Positions 18,540 to 26,279 of a stretch of DNA of 64,000 bases are shown piece by piece. The stretch's first letter is position 1, and each line of letters opens with the position of its first letter. The position numbers were made by a program, and so were the translations under genes. The notes under the pieces were generated by a model. The model did not search any database. It worked only from the letters and a program-made list of their open reading frames with translations, and had not been told where the DNA came from. The DNA is taken from NCBI RefSeq assembly GCF_003751385.1, contig NZ_RJVA01000010.1, forward strand, positions 186,001-250,000, written 5' to 3'. The DNA comes from Desulfosoma caldarium (GTDB lineage Bacteria > Desulfobacterota > Syntrophobacteria > Syntrophobacterales > DSM-9756).

Positions 18540-18737
18540 ATGGAAGGCCGAGTCAAGTGGTTCAATGAGAAGAAGGGTTATGGCTTTATCGAGACCGAAA
18601 ATCAGGGGGATGTCTTCGTCCACTACACGGGCATTCAGGGGGAAGGGTTTCGCACTCTGACCGATGGAGAGGCGGTGAGTTTTGACATCACCGAAACGCC
18701 CAAAGGGCCCCAGGCGATCAATGTTCGAAGAATCTAG
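18540..18737 (+). CDS. Cold-shock protein, CspA family (copy 1)
   Basis: 65 residues, a single cold-shock OB-fold. [14 protein letters not shown] is RNP1 and DVFVHYTGI is RNP2; the C-terminus [13 protein letters not shown] is typical. Binds single-stranded RNA/DNA and melts mRNA structure. An AGAGAGGAG ribosome site is 9 nt upstream, a long leader precedes it and a strong terminator follows, so it is a one-gene unit. About 80 percent of residues match the second copy at 43120-43320. Confidence 0.97.
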   Translation: MEGRVKWFNEKKGYGFIETENQGDVFVHYTGIQGEGFRTLTDGEAVSFDITETPKGPQAINVRRI

Positions 18738-18764
18738 AACATCTCACCCATAGCCTTTATGGCA

Positions 18765-18797
18765 CACCCCAAGGGATTCCCCCTGGGGTGTTTTTTT
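18765..18797 (+). terminator. Rho-independent terminator after cold-shock gene 1
   Basis: CACCCC-A-AGGG pairs with CCCT-GGGGTG around a 5-nt loop, followed by seven T. It ends only 17 nt before the start of the next gene, so that gene must have its own promoter or rely on read-through. Confidence 0.85.
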
Positions 18798-18813
18798 ATT
18801 GAAAGGAAAGCCC

Positions 18814-19818
18814 ATGACAAGCATAGCACGCAGTGTACAAAATGTTTTGATGGCGACTGCACTGATCAGCCTTTTGGGGGCTGGCGTGGCCTTGAGCGCC
18901 GAGTCCACCACGGATACGGACAAAAAACCCGCCGCCACCGTAAACGGCAAGGTCATCACTCGAGCCCAATTCGACCGGCAAATGAACGGAGTACGCCAAC
19001 GGCTTTTGCAGTCGGGGCAGCTTTTGAGTGACGTGGAACTTCGGGATATAAAAACGCGAGTCCTGGAAAGTCTCATTGACCGGGAACTGCTGTACCAAGA
19101 AAGCCAAAAGCGCGGGATTAAGGGGGATGCCAAGGCGGTGGACAGCCAGTTGGCCCAGTTCAAGCAGCGGTTTGAAAGCCCCCAGGCCTATGAACAGGCT
19201 CTCAAAAGCATGAATCTCACGGAGAACACCATCCGCCAAGAACTGCTCAAAAACAGTGCCATTGATCAACTGGTCCAGTATCGAATCACCAAGGGAATCA
19301 CCGTTTCCGACGAAGAAACCAAGGCTTTTTACAAAGACCGGCACGAACTGTTTGAAAAACCGGAACGGGTGCACGCGCGTCACATTTTGGTGAGCGTCAA
19401 GCCCGATGCGACAGCGGAGGACAAGAAGGCGGCGCGGAAAAAGATCGACGATCTGAAGGCTCGCCTTAGCAAAGGGGAGGATTTTGCCACATTGGCCGAA
19501 TCCCAATCGGATTGTCCCAGCAAAGAGCGCGGTGGAGACCTTGGCTTTTTTGCCCGCGGACAGATGGTCAAGCCTTTTGAGGAGGCCGCTTTTGCGCTTG
19601 AGCCCGGTGCTGTCAGCGACGTGGTGGAAACGGACTTCGGCTATCACCTCATTCAGGTCGTGGAAAAGAAACCTCAGGAAACCATGTCTTACGAAGAGGC
19701 GCAACCGGCCATCAGCGAACATTTGCAGAAGCAAAAGGCCCAGCAGAAGGTCGAGGAGTTCTTGACCCAAGCCAAAAAAGACGCCAAAATCACGCGAACC
19801 GCCGTGGATGAACTGTAG
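18814..19818 (+). CDS. SurA/PpiC-type peptidyl-prolyl isomerase, exported
   Basis: 334 residues. The N-terminus (QNVLMATALISLLGAGVALSAE) is a Sec signal peptide with an LSA cleavage motif. Then a SurA_N-type chaperone region (AATVNGKVITRAQFDRQMN...LLYQESQKRG) and a parvulin rotamase domain (RVHARHILVSVKPDAT, GEDFATLAESQSDCPSKERGGDLGFFARGQMVKPFEEAAFAL, VVETDFGYHLIQV). Helps fold outer-membrane and periplasmic proteins. ATG at 18814 is chosen for the GAAAGGAAAG just upstream; a TTG at 18799 is in frame. Confidence 0.92.
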   Translation: MTSIARSVQNVLMATALISLLGAGVALSAESTTDTDKKPAATVNGKVITRAQFDRQMNGVRQRLLQSGQLLSDVELRDIKTRVLESLIDRELLYQESQKRGIKGDAKAVDSQLAQFKQRFESPQAYEQALKSMNLTENTIRQELLKNSAIDQLVQYRITKGITVSDEETKAFYKDRHELFEKPERVHARHILVSVKPDATAEDKKAARKKIDDLKARLSKGEDFATLAESQSDCPSKERGGDLGFFARGQMVKPFEEAAFALEPGAVSDVVETDFGYHLIQVVEKKPQETMSYEEAQPAISEHLQKQKAQQKVEEFLTQAKKDAKITRTAVDEL

Positions 19819-19929
19819 CCGGCGGCCATGGACAGTTTCGCTGCTCAGGATGAAGCGCCCATGAAACATGCCCATGGGCGCGAGGATTCACGCACTCTGT
19901 GGTTTTGGCCATCCATGGAGGGACAATCC

Positions 19930-20124
19930 ATGAGCGACGAAATGGAATGCATGTGTCAGGAATGCGGTATCTCTTCGTATTTTCGTGCCCTGGACCTAAG
20001 CTATGAGAGCGCTCCCGGGTTTTCGGGAAAGCCTCTCATCAACAACCTCTTTTGCCCCCAGTGCGGCGGCGTTCTTTTTCTTGTGGGCCGTATCGACGAA
20101 GAACCTCGGTACAAAACCGGGTAA
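19930..20124 (+). CDS. Small zinc-ribbon-like protein, unknown
   Basis: 64 residues. Four or five cysteines form two knuckles, CMCQEC near the N-terminus and CPQC near the C-terminus, a spacing that fits a zinc ribbon. No family recognised. GGAGGG lies 7 nt before the ATG. The gene follows the chaperone gene by 111 nt and converges on slyD, with a long hairpin between them. Confidence 0.55.
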   Translation: MSDEMECMCQECGISSYFRALDLSYESAPGFSGKPLINNLFCPQCGGVLFLVGRIDEEPRYKTG

Positions 20125-20149
20125 AGAACAGGGCGGCTGGGCGAAAAAG

Positions 20150-20182
20150 GGTTTCAACGCCTCCCGTGGAGGGGTTCAAACC
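20150..20182. terminator. Hairpin between convergent genes, possible bidirectional terminator
   Basis: An imperfect stem GGTTT...CCTCC-CGT-GGAGG...AAACC lies between the zinc-ribbon gene and slyD. On the minus strand it is followed by CTTTTTCGCC, giving a short T run suited to slyD termination. Confidence 0.5.
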
Positions 20183-20219
20183 AGGCACGGGGGCGTCTTG
20201 AACGGCAGCACTCGGGCGT

Positions 20220-20690
20220 CTAGCACGAGCATCCGCAACTGCAATCGGACGGACACGGAGCATCGGAGATTTCCACGAGCTCCACATCGAAATTGAGCGC
20301 CTTGCCGGCAAGAAAATGGTTGAGATCCAAGGTGACCGTGGTGTCTGTGACATCCGTCACGGTGGCATACACGGTTTGGTTGTCGCTGGTGGTCAGTGAG
20401 AGAACTTGGCCGACGGGCGGATTGAAATCGGGCGGTAGTTCCGAGCGTTCAAACACCTTGGCCAACCGTTCATCCCTTTCTCCATAGGCTTCTTCGGCAG
20501 GGATACGGAACGACTTCTTTTCATGAACGGCCATTCCCAACAGCGCGTTTTCAAATCCAGGAATCACATGGCCGGAGCCCACTTGAAAGTGAAGCGGCTG
20601 GTTGCCTTCGCTGGAATCAAAGACCTGGCCGTCATCCAATCGCCCCGTGTAATGCACTTTGACAAAATCGCCTTTTTCCACTCGTTTCAT
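20220..20690 (-). CDS. slyD: FKBP-type peptidyl-prolyl isomerase SlyD
   Basis: 156 residues from the ATG at 20690, which has AAGGAGAG upstream. KVHYTGRLDDGQVFDSSEGNQPLHFQVGSGHVIPGFENALLGM is the FKBP part, with the IF insert following (RIPAEEAYGERDERL, QVLSLTTSDNQTVYATVTDV). The tail APCPSDCSCGCSC is cysteine-rich, as in SlyD proteins that bind nickel and assist hydrogenase maturation; here histidines are absent and cysteines alone would bind metal. A cytosolic folding catalyst. Confidence 0.93.
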   Translation of the reverse strand: MKRVEKGDFVKVHYTGRLDDGQVFDSSEGNQPLHFQVGSGHVIPGFENALLGMAVHEKKSFRIPAEEAYGERDERLAKVFERSELPPDFNPPVGQVLSLTTSDNQTVYATVTDVTDTTVTLDLNHFLAGKALNFDVELVEISDAPCPSDCSCGCSC

Positions 20691-20736
20691 TTGTCTCTCC
20701 TTAAGATTTCCATTGCACACATTTATTCTTTTCGTC

Positions 20737-20766
20737 CACCCTAGTAACCCTCTAGGGTGAAGTCAA
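20737..20766 (-). promoter_or_regulatory. slyD promoter -35 with adjoining perfect dyad
   Basis: On the minus strand TTGACT (20766-20761) is followed one base later by CACCCTAG-N7-CTAGGGTG (20759-20737), a perfect 8-bp inverted repeat. The dyad occupies the space between -35 and the expected -10, as operators of MerR-type activators do. No good -10 hexamer is visible at 17 nt, which would fit an activator-dependent promoter. Confidence 0.4.
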
Positions 20767-20898
20767 GCAAGGAATGTGCTGCCGTGGATTGGCCGGCACC
20801 ATGGACCAAAGGGGCACGCCGTGCGGTGCTCAAGAGCCGTCCAAAAGGCCGTTTTCAAGAGGTAAGAAAGGAATACACAGAGACACGAGAGCACTTTC

Positions 20899-21498
20899 AT
20901 GAAGGCAGTGAAATACACAGGAATTCATCATTTGGCCCTGGTGACCCAGAACATGGACCAGACCATTCGATTCTGGAGGGATCTCTTGGGATTGCCCATG
21001 GTCGTCGCCATGGGGCGCCCGGGATATCGCCATTACTTTTTCGCTCTTTCCGAACACGATACGGTGGCCTTTTTTGAATGGCCCCAATCGGCCCCTGTTC
21101 CCGAAAAAGACCACGGCGTTCCCGTCAAGGGCCCCATCGCCTTTGACCACGTCTCCTTTGGCGTGGCCGATCGCCATGCGCTCTGGGATCTCAAAGCCCG
21201 TCTGGAAGCAGCCGGTTTTTGGGCTTCGGAAGTTATCGATCACGGCTTTATTCTTTCCCTGTATGCGTTCGATCCCAACGGAATTGCTATTGAATTCAGC
21301 TATGCCGTTCCCGATGTGGATGTGAGGCGGGCCCCGCGCCTTGTGGATCCGAATCCTTCGGCCGTGACCCTGGAAGGCCCGAACCCTCGTCCCGAAGCAT
21401 GGCCATCTCCCCAACCCATTCCGGAAGAGGACCGACAGGTTTATCCGGGTGAAGGAGAAAAACTACGTGATCCCCAAAGCCTCTGGCAACCGCGCTGA
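20899..21498 (+). CDS. VOC (glyoxalase/bleomycin-resistance fold) family protein
   Basis: 199 residues. TGIHHLALVTQNMDQTIRFWRDLLGL and IAFDHVSFGVADRHALWDLKARLEAAG are the paired beta-alpha-beta-beta-beta modules, and SLYAFDPNGIAIEFS carries the glutamate metal ligand expected of the fold; His ligand candidates are in HHLA and FDHVSF. VOC enzymes include dioxygenases, lyases and epimerases, so no reaction is assigned. The last ~50 residues are proline-rich and not conserved. It precedes the nqr-like operon but is separated from it by a promoter. Confidence 0.85.
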   Translation: MKAVKYTGIHHLALVTQNMDQTIRFWRDLLGLPMVVAMGRPGYRHYFFALSEHDTVAFFEWPQSAPVPEKDHGVPVKGPIAFDHVSFGVADRHALWDLKARLEAAGFWASEVIDHGFILSLYAFDPNGIAIEFSYAVPDVDVRRAPRLVDPNPSAVTLEGPNPRPEAWPSPQPIPEEDRQVYPGEGEKLRDPQSLWQPR

Positions 21499-21530
21499 TC
21501 GATCCGGCATTCTTTCATGTGACCGAGTTC

Positions 21531-21559
21531 TTGACATGTCGGCGCCGTCGCCTTGAAAT
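21531..21559 (+). promoter_or_regulatory. Probable promoter of the nqrBCDEF-like operon
   Basis: TTGACA (21531-21536) and TGAAAT (21554-21559) with a 17-nt spacer. It lies between the VOC gene stop and nqrB, showing that the redox-complex operon begins at nqrB and not further upstream. Confidence 0.6.
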
Positions 21560-21582
21560 CGTGTCCGCGATGCGTTAGCTAT

Positions 21583-21621
21583 GCTCACGTGAGCTGACGA
21601 CCTTTCCAGTGTGAGCTCACA
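21583..21621. promoter_or_regulatory. Two palindromes in the nqr leader, candidate operator
   Basis: GCTCACGTGAGC (21583-21594) and TGTGAGCTCACA (21610-21621) are perfect 12-bp palindromes with related half-sites, just downstream of the predicted transcript start. The second loosely resembles Rex or CRP half-sites (TGTGA/TCACA) but lacks their spacer. Confidence 0.4.
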
Positions 21622-21662
21622 ACCTCTGACGCCTGTTAAACCGAGAGGGAAGGACTATATCC

Positions 21663-22634
21663 GTGACGCAAAAGACTGGGGGACCCACGAGGAAGCGTTT
21701 TCTTGTTCAACCCGTCATGCTGCGAGTGGTGGTGGGGTTGATCCCTTGTCTGGTAGGAGCCGTCGTGTTTTTCGGGTTGCGCCCGCTTGTGGTGATAGGG
21801 GTCGTTCTTGCGACCGGGATTCTCGCGGAGGCGGCCTTTACGCTGCGTCAGGGCAAACCGGTCACGTCCGCGGTCCTGGTCTCCTGCCTTATCTATGCTC
21901 TCAGCCTTCCCCCGACCGTTCCCTTGTGGATTGCGGCGGTGGGCATCGCCTTCGGCATCGTTTTCGGGAAAATGGCCTTTGGAGGGTTCGGCTACAATAT
22001 TTACAATCCCGCCATGGTGGGGCGGTGCTTTGTGTACATCAGTTTTCCGTTGGCACTGACGGCCGGCTGGGTGCACCCTTTTTCATCCTTAGGGCAAGGT
22101 CTAACGTCTTGGCTTCCTCCCGTGGACGCCGTCACCGCCGCCACGCCCCTTCGAGTGATTCATGAGGGCCAGTCTGTGCCCCTGCTTCCACTCATCTGGG
22201 GCAACATCTCAGGTTCCATGGGTGAAACCAGCGCCGTGCTCATCGCTCTTGGGGGCGCTTACATTCTTTACAAGAAGGCGGCCCCGTGGCGTCTGGCCAT
22301 CGGATGTCTTCTGGGAGCTTTTTTGGCCTCATCCATATTCTACATCATGCGCATTCCAAGAATTCCCCATCCCCTGACTTTTATGATGGCCGGATCCCTT
22401 CTCTTTGGCGCCTTTTTCGTGGTCACGGAACCCATCAGCGGCCCCAAGACCAAACCCGCTCAGTGGATCTACGGCACGGCCATCGGAGCCCTCACCATCG
22501 TATTACGCCGATGGTCCAATTTTCCCGAAGGGATTATGTTTTCCGTTTTGTTCATGAACACGTTTGTCCCTCTTTTGGATCGTGCCGTGCAAAACGCTCA
22601 AAAGCGAAGAGCGTTAAAAGGAAATCCTTCATGA
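21663..22634 (+). CDS. nqrB: Na+-NQR/RNF complex membrane subunit, NqrB/RnfD family
   Basis: 323 residues, GTG start with GGAAGGA upstream. A multi-pass membrane protein; GGFGYNIYNPAMVGRCFVYISFP is the family signature and VDAVTAATPL (Thr161) is the site where FMN is bound covalently through phosphoester by ApbE. NqrB/RnfD is part of the ion channel. At 323 residues it lacks the ~50-residue N-terminal extension usual in NqrB, so it is RnfD-like in length, yet gene order and the NqrF partner are NQR-like. Overlaps nqrC by 4 nt. Confidence 0.9.
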   Translation: MTQKTGGPTRKRFLVQPVMLRVVVGLIPCLVGAVVFFGLRPLVVIGVVLATGILAEAAFTLRQGKPVTSAVLVSCLIYALSLPPTVPLWIAAVGIAFGIVFGKMAFGGFGYNIYNPAMVGRCFVYISFPLALTAGWVHPFSSLGQGLTSWLPPVDAVTAATPLRVIHEGQSVPLLPLIWGNISGSMGETSAVLIALGGAYILYKKAAPWRLAIGCLLGAFLASSIFYIMRIPRIPHPLTFMMAGSLLFGAFFVVTEPISGPKTKPAQWIYGTAIGALTIVLRRWSNFPEGIMFSVLFMNTFVPLLDRAVQNAQKRRALKGNPS

Positions 22635-23272
22635 AAGGGCGCCTATTTTCCACCCTCTACATGTTTCTTTTGTCCCTCGTGTTCACCTCCGTGGTCAGCG
22701 GCCTGAACGTGATCCATCAAGACCGCATCCGCCTCAATGAAGAGCGCAAACGGCAAGCCCTGGTGCTTCACGTGCTCAACATCACCCTGGAACCTCACGC
22801 GACGGATCAGGACGTGTCCCGCACCTTTTCGCGCCGAGTGCGCGCAGCAACCTTAGGGGATCGGCCCCTGTATGTGGGACTCGATGCCGATGCCTCAACT
22901 GTCGTCGGCTATGCTTTTCCCGTGTCCGGGCCAGGGTTTTGGGGACCCATCGAAGCCATGGTTGCGGTAGATCCTCAAGGGCAAAGGATCTTGGGCATCG
23001 CTTTTTATCGGCACAGCGAAACACCGGGCCTTGGAGGACGCATCACGGAAAACTGGTTTCAAAGGCAGTTTCAAGGTCGTCCTCTGGACATGCCGGCTGC
23101 CGGCATGCGTTTCTTTTACTTCAAGCCACCGGGAACGGCCTCGGGTCCCTCAGAGTTGGACGCCATCACAGGGGCAACCGAAACGACAAAGCGCCTGGAA
23201 AAATTCTTGGACGAGGAACTGAAAAAGACCATCCCGCTTCTTTTGGAGCAAAAGAAATTGCAAAGGGTTTAG
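22631..23272 (+). CDS. nqrC: NqrC/RnfG family FMN-binding subunit
   Basis: 213 residues. One N-terminal membrane anchor (LFSTLYMFLLSLVFTSVVSGL) followed by a periplasmic FMN-binding domain: GYAFPVSGPGFWGPIEAMVAVD, FYRHSETPGLGGRI and LDAITGATETTK, whose last threonines include the covalent FMN site. The subunit passes electrons across the membrane to NqrB. ATGA overlap with nqrB. Confidence 0.92.
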   Translation: MKGRLFSTLYMFLLSLVFTSVVSGLNVIHQDRIRLNEERKRQALVLHVLNITLEPHATDQDVSRTFSRRVRAATLGDRPLYVGLDADASTVVGYAFPVSGPGFWGPIEAMVAVDPQGQRILGIAFYRHSETPGLGGRITENWFQRQFQGRPLDMPAAGMRFFYFKPPGTASGPSELDAITGATETTKRLEKFLDEELKKTIPLLLEQKKLQRV

Positions 23273-23298
23273 GGCAACGGGAAAAAAGGACGTGGAAT

Positions 23299-23922
23299 AT
23301 GGCCAAGATTCGAACACGGACCTTCTTTCGCAAGGGCGTATGGGAAGAAAACCCTGTCTTTCGACAAATCCTTGGGATTTGTTCTGCTCTGGCCGTCACC
23401 AACCTCATGACCAACACGCTGATCATGGGGTTGGGGTTGATTTTCGTGACGGCCATGTCCAGCGCCACCGTGTCGGCCCTGCGCAAGATCACTCCGGAAC
23501 GCACCCGCATGATGGTCCAGGTCTTGATTATCGCCTCCTACGTGATGATGGTGGACATTTTTCTCAAGGCCTACCTCCCGGACATCAGTGAAGCCCTAGG
23601 GCCTTATGTGGGTTTGATCATCACCAACTGCATCATCATGGGGCGATGCGAAGGATTTGCCAGAAACAATCCCGTATGGCCGGCGTTTCTTGACGGTGTA
23701 GCTTCGGGTGTCGGATACGCTCTGGTGCTTCTTGTGATCGCCACGGTTCGAGAACTTCTAGGTTTTGGCACCCTTTTCGGCATGCACGTGATGCCTTCAG
23801 GGTGGGTTCCCTGGACCATTATGATTATGGCCCCGGCGGGTTTTTTCATGCTGGCCCTTTTTATCTGGGTTGCCTATGAGTTGGAATACAAGAAAACTCA
23901 GCCTTCACATGGGGACAAGTGA
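23299..23922 (+). CDS. nqrD: NqrD/RnfE family membrane subunit
   Basis: 207 residues, six membrane segments. NPVFRQILGICSALAVTNLMTN has Cys28 and IITNCIIMGRCEGFARNNP the second conserved cysteine; with the matching pair in NqrE they hold an intramembrane iron-sulfur centre. Ends in a charged tail. ATG at 23299 is 26 nt after nqrC; the reading frame extends further upstream, but that part overlaps nqrC. Confidence 0.93.
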   Translation: MAKIRTRTFFRKGVWEENPVFRQILGICSALAVTNLMTNTLIMGLGLIFVTAMSSATVSALRKITPERTRMMVQVLIIASYVMMVDIFLKAYLPDISEALGPYVGLIITNCIIMGRCEGFARNNPVWPAFLDGVASGVGYALVLLVIATVRELLGFGTLFGMHVMPSGWVPWTIMIMAPAGFFMLALFIWVAYELEYKKTQPSHGDK

Positions 23923-24515
23923 TGGAAAATCCATTGAGCGCTCCTTTGATCTTCTTTGCCTCCATTTTCACCAACAACATTCTCTTGGCCAACTTTTTGG
24001 GCATGTGCTCTTTTCTGGCCATTTCCAGGGAAATTCCTTCGGCCGTGGGCCTCGGGCTAGCCGTGACCTTTGTCATGACGTGCACGACGGCGCTGAACTA
24101 CCTTGTCTATCACTATCTGCTCGTGCCGTTTCAGCTGGTCCACTTTCGCTTCATTGCCTTTATCGTCGTCATCGCCGCCTTTGTGCAGTTGGTGGAAATG
24201 GTCATCGACCGTTATTCGCCACGCTTGTACGTGGTCCTGGGCGTCTTTTTGCCGCTTATCACGGTCAACTGCGCCATTCTCGGCGTCTGCCTGTTTATGG
24301 TTATTCGACAATACAACTTCGTACAGTCGGTGGCCTACGGTTTCGGAGGAGGACTCGGTTGGCTGCTGGCCATTGTGGCTCTGGCCGGCATTCGAGAAAA
24401 GCTTAAGAAAGCCCCGATTCCCAAGGCCTTGGAAGGGCCCGGCATCAGCCTCATTGTGGCCGGACTCATGGCCCTGTCCTTCATGGCCTTTAGCGGCATG
24501 ATTTCCATGGGATGA
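23922..24515 (+). CDS. nqrE: NqrE/RnfA family membrane subunit
   Basis: 197 residues, six membrane segments in inverted topology to NqrD. NNILLANFLGMCSFLA and FLPLITVNCAILGVC contain the conserved cysteines. The ATG overlaps the nqrD stop by one base (TGATG); a GTG three bases earlier is also in frame. Confidence 0.93.
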   Translation: MENPLSAPLIFFASIFTNNILLANFLGMCSFLAISREIPSAVGLGLAVTFVMTCTTALNYLVYHYLLVPFQLVHFRFIAFIVVIAAFVQLVEMVIDRYSPRLYVVLGVFLPLITVNCAILGVCLFMVIRQYNFVQSVAYGFGGGLGWLLAIVALAGIREKLKKAPIPKALEGPGISLIVAGLMALSFMAFSGMISMG

Positions 24516-24524
24516 GGCGCCCCC

Positions 24525-25628
24525 ATGATGACCCTTGTGCTCGGATTGCTCTCGATTAGCGGCTTGTGTGCTGTCTTGGCCCTGCTTTTGGAAGCGGCCT
24601 ACGCCGTCTTTGCCGACTACGGACCGTGTCGGATTACTATCAATGAAGGGGCCAAGGAATTCACGGTCAAGGGTGGTGGCCGCTTGCTAGGCACCCTGAT
24701 GGACCAGGGCGTGTTCATTCCTTCCGCGTGCGGTGGCCGGGGCAGTTGCGGACTGTGCAAAGTGACCGTCCTGCAAGGCGGAGGGCCAATTCTGCCCACA
24801 GAAACCCCCTACATGAACGACGAGGAGTTGCGGCGCGGAACGCGATTGTCTTGTCAGGTCCGCCTTCGAGGTGACGTTCAGCTGCAAATTCCTGAAGCCT
24901 TTTTCTTGATCAAGGAATTTCGCACGCAGGTTGTGGGCTTGAAACCGCTGACACCTTCCATCAAGGAAGTGCATCTGAAGCTCATCGAACCTCAAGAGAT
25001 CGTCTTTAAGCCCGGGCAGTTTATCCAATTCCAGGTTCCGGAATACGAAGGGTCCTCAGAACCGGTGTACCGCGCCTACTCCATCGCTTCCCCGGCGAGT
25101 CTTAAGACGGAAATCAAGCTGGTCATCACCCGCGTGGAACGAGGAATCGCCACCACCTACATTCACGACTTTCTTAAGGAAGGCGATGAAGTCCTCATCA
25201 ATGGCCCTTATGGAGATTTCTACTTGCGCCATTCGAATCGCCCCATGGTCATGATCGGCACGGGTTCCGGGCTCGCTCCGCTTCTGTCCATTCTGTTCCA
25301 AATGGCTGACGAACATATCGACCGCCCCTGCACCCTCTATTTCGGTGTGCGCAGCCGCCAGGACCTTTTTTACCAGGAAGAGATTCATCAGTTGATGGGC
25401 ATGCTGCCTCGCTTGCGCTACGTGCCGGTTCTGTCCCAGCCTCTCGCCGAAGATCATTGGGATGGGGAAACCGGCTACGTCACCGATGCGGTGGCTCGTG
25501 GTGTCAGCGACGGATCCCAACTGGAAGCGTATCTTTGCGGAAATCCATTGATGATCAATGCCGCCGTGAAACTGCTCACGGAAAGGGGGGTCAGCGAAGA
25601 CCGCATCTTTTTCGACAAGTTCGGTTAA
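24525..25628 (+). CDS. nqrF: Na+-NQR subunit F: NADH-oxidising ferredoxin-flavoprotein
   Basis: 367 residues. One N-terminal membrane helix, then a plant-type 2Fe-2S domain with Cys69, 75, 78 and 110 (CGGRGSCGLC ... LSC), almost exactly the spacing of Vibrio NqrF, then a ferredoxin-reductase module: FAD site VYRAYSIASPAS, NAD site MIGTGSGLAPLLSIL, and AYLCGNPLMINAA. Ends FFDKFG as NqrF does. It takes electrons from NADH into the complex. Somewhat shorter than the ~408 residues usual. Its presence, in place of RnfB/RnfC, classes the operon as NQR-type. Confidence 0.92.
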   Translation: MMTLVLGLLSISGLCAVLALLLEAAYAVFADYGPCRITINEGAKEFTVKGGGRLLGTLMDQGVFIPSACGGRGSCGLCKVTVLQGGGPILPTETPYMNDEELRRGTRLSCQVRLRGDVQLQIPEAFFLIKEFRTQVVGLKPLTPSIKEVHLKLIEPQEIVFKPGQFIQFQVPEYEGSSEPVYRAYSIASPASLKTEIKLVITRVERGIATTYIHDFLKEGDEVLINGPYGDFYLRHSNRPMVMIGTGSGLAPLLSILFQMADEHIDRPCTLYFGVRSRQDLFYQEEIHQLMGMLPRLRYVPVLSQPLAEDHWDGETGYVTDAVARGVSDGSQLEAYLCGNPLMINAAVKLLTERGVSEDRIFFDKFG

Positions 25629-25673
25629 TAGCCATGGAATGCGTGGAGTCATGGAAAGGGGGGTGTGCGGCCC

Positions 25674-26150
25674 ATGGGAAAATATCCCGTCTATCAAAGC
25701 CCTCAACTGGATGAGGTGGAACAGCGCCTGCGGCACCTCGAGGCCCAGCACGGCTACCTGGCCGGCGACCCAAGGGCACTGGTCACCATTCTTACGGAAG
25801 ATGAACGCACCGTCAAGGCCTTGGGCTTGTCGCACGAAGCCATTGCCCATCGCTTGCGCGTCCTGACCGAAGCCGCCAAGCAGGCCTTGGGTGGCCCCGT
25901 GGTGTTGGAAAATCTGTGGCGCGTGGTCGTGCAGGATTTTCGAGGACGCCTCCCCTGCCCATGGGGACATTCAGGGCTTTACCCAAAAACTCATGTGGTC
26001 GTGGAACGCTTGGACACAGGGGAAACCCTGCAGTGGACCGACCTCTCCATTCACCTCATTGAAGCCCACGGGTTTTACCAAGGTGTGGGCAGTCCCTATC
26101 GATTGGATCCGCAAAAAGTGGCTTCCATCTGCTCCATAACGCCGGAATGA
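25674..26150 (+). CDS. Conserved-looking protein of unknown function downstream of nqrF
   Basis: 158 residues, soluble, no signal or membrane segment. A helical N-terminal half (QLDEVEQRLRHLEAQHGYL, LSHEAIAHRLRVLTEAAKQALGG) is followed by a region VVLENLWRVVVQDFRGRLPCPWGH and a beta-rich C-terminus (VVVERLDTGETLQWTDLSIHLIEAHGF). I do not recognise a family. ATG at 25674 follows a GGGGGGTG ribosome-site-like run, 45 nt after nqrF, so it is probably co-transcribed with the redox complex. Confidence 0.6.
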   Translation: MGKYPVYQSPQLDEVEQRLRHLEAQHGYLAGDPRALVTILTEDERTVKALGLSHEAIAHRLRVLTEAAKQALGGPVVLENLWRVVVQDFRGRLPCPWGHSGLYPKTHVVVERLDTGETLQWTDLSIHLIEAHGFYQGVGSPYRLDPQKVASICSITPE

Positions 26151-26279
26151 CGTCTGCGAAGCGCGCCCCAAAGCGGCGCATGATGCCGATTCGGCTTTTC
26201 CTTTACGTGACCCGGTGCGCTTGAACCTGCAAAAAATCACCGGCACGGAAAGGGCCTGGAAATGTCCGGATAAACATTT

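Noticed and set aside
18796-19875. 359-codon minus-strand ORF opposite the SurA/PpiC gene
   Set aside because: Antisense shadow of a well-supported exported chaperone gene.
20899-21498. VOC gene as a replacement for nqrA at the head of the redox operon
   Set aside because: It is a plain glyoxalase-fold protein and a promoter separates it from nqrB.
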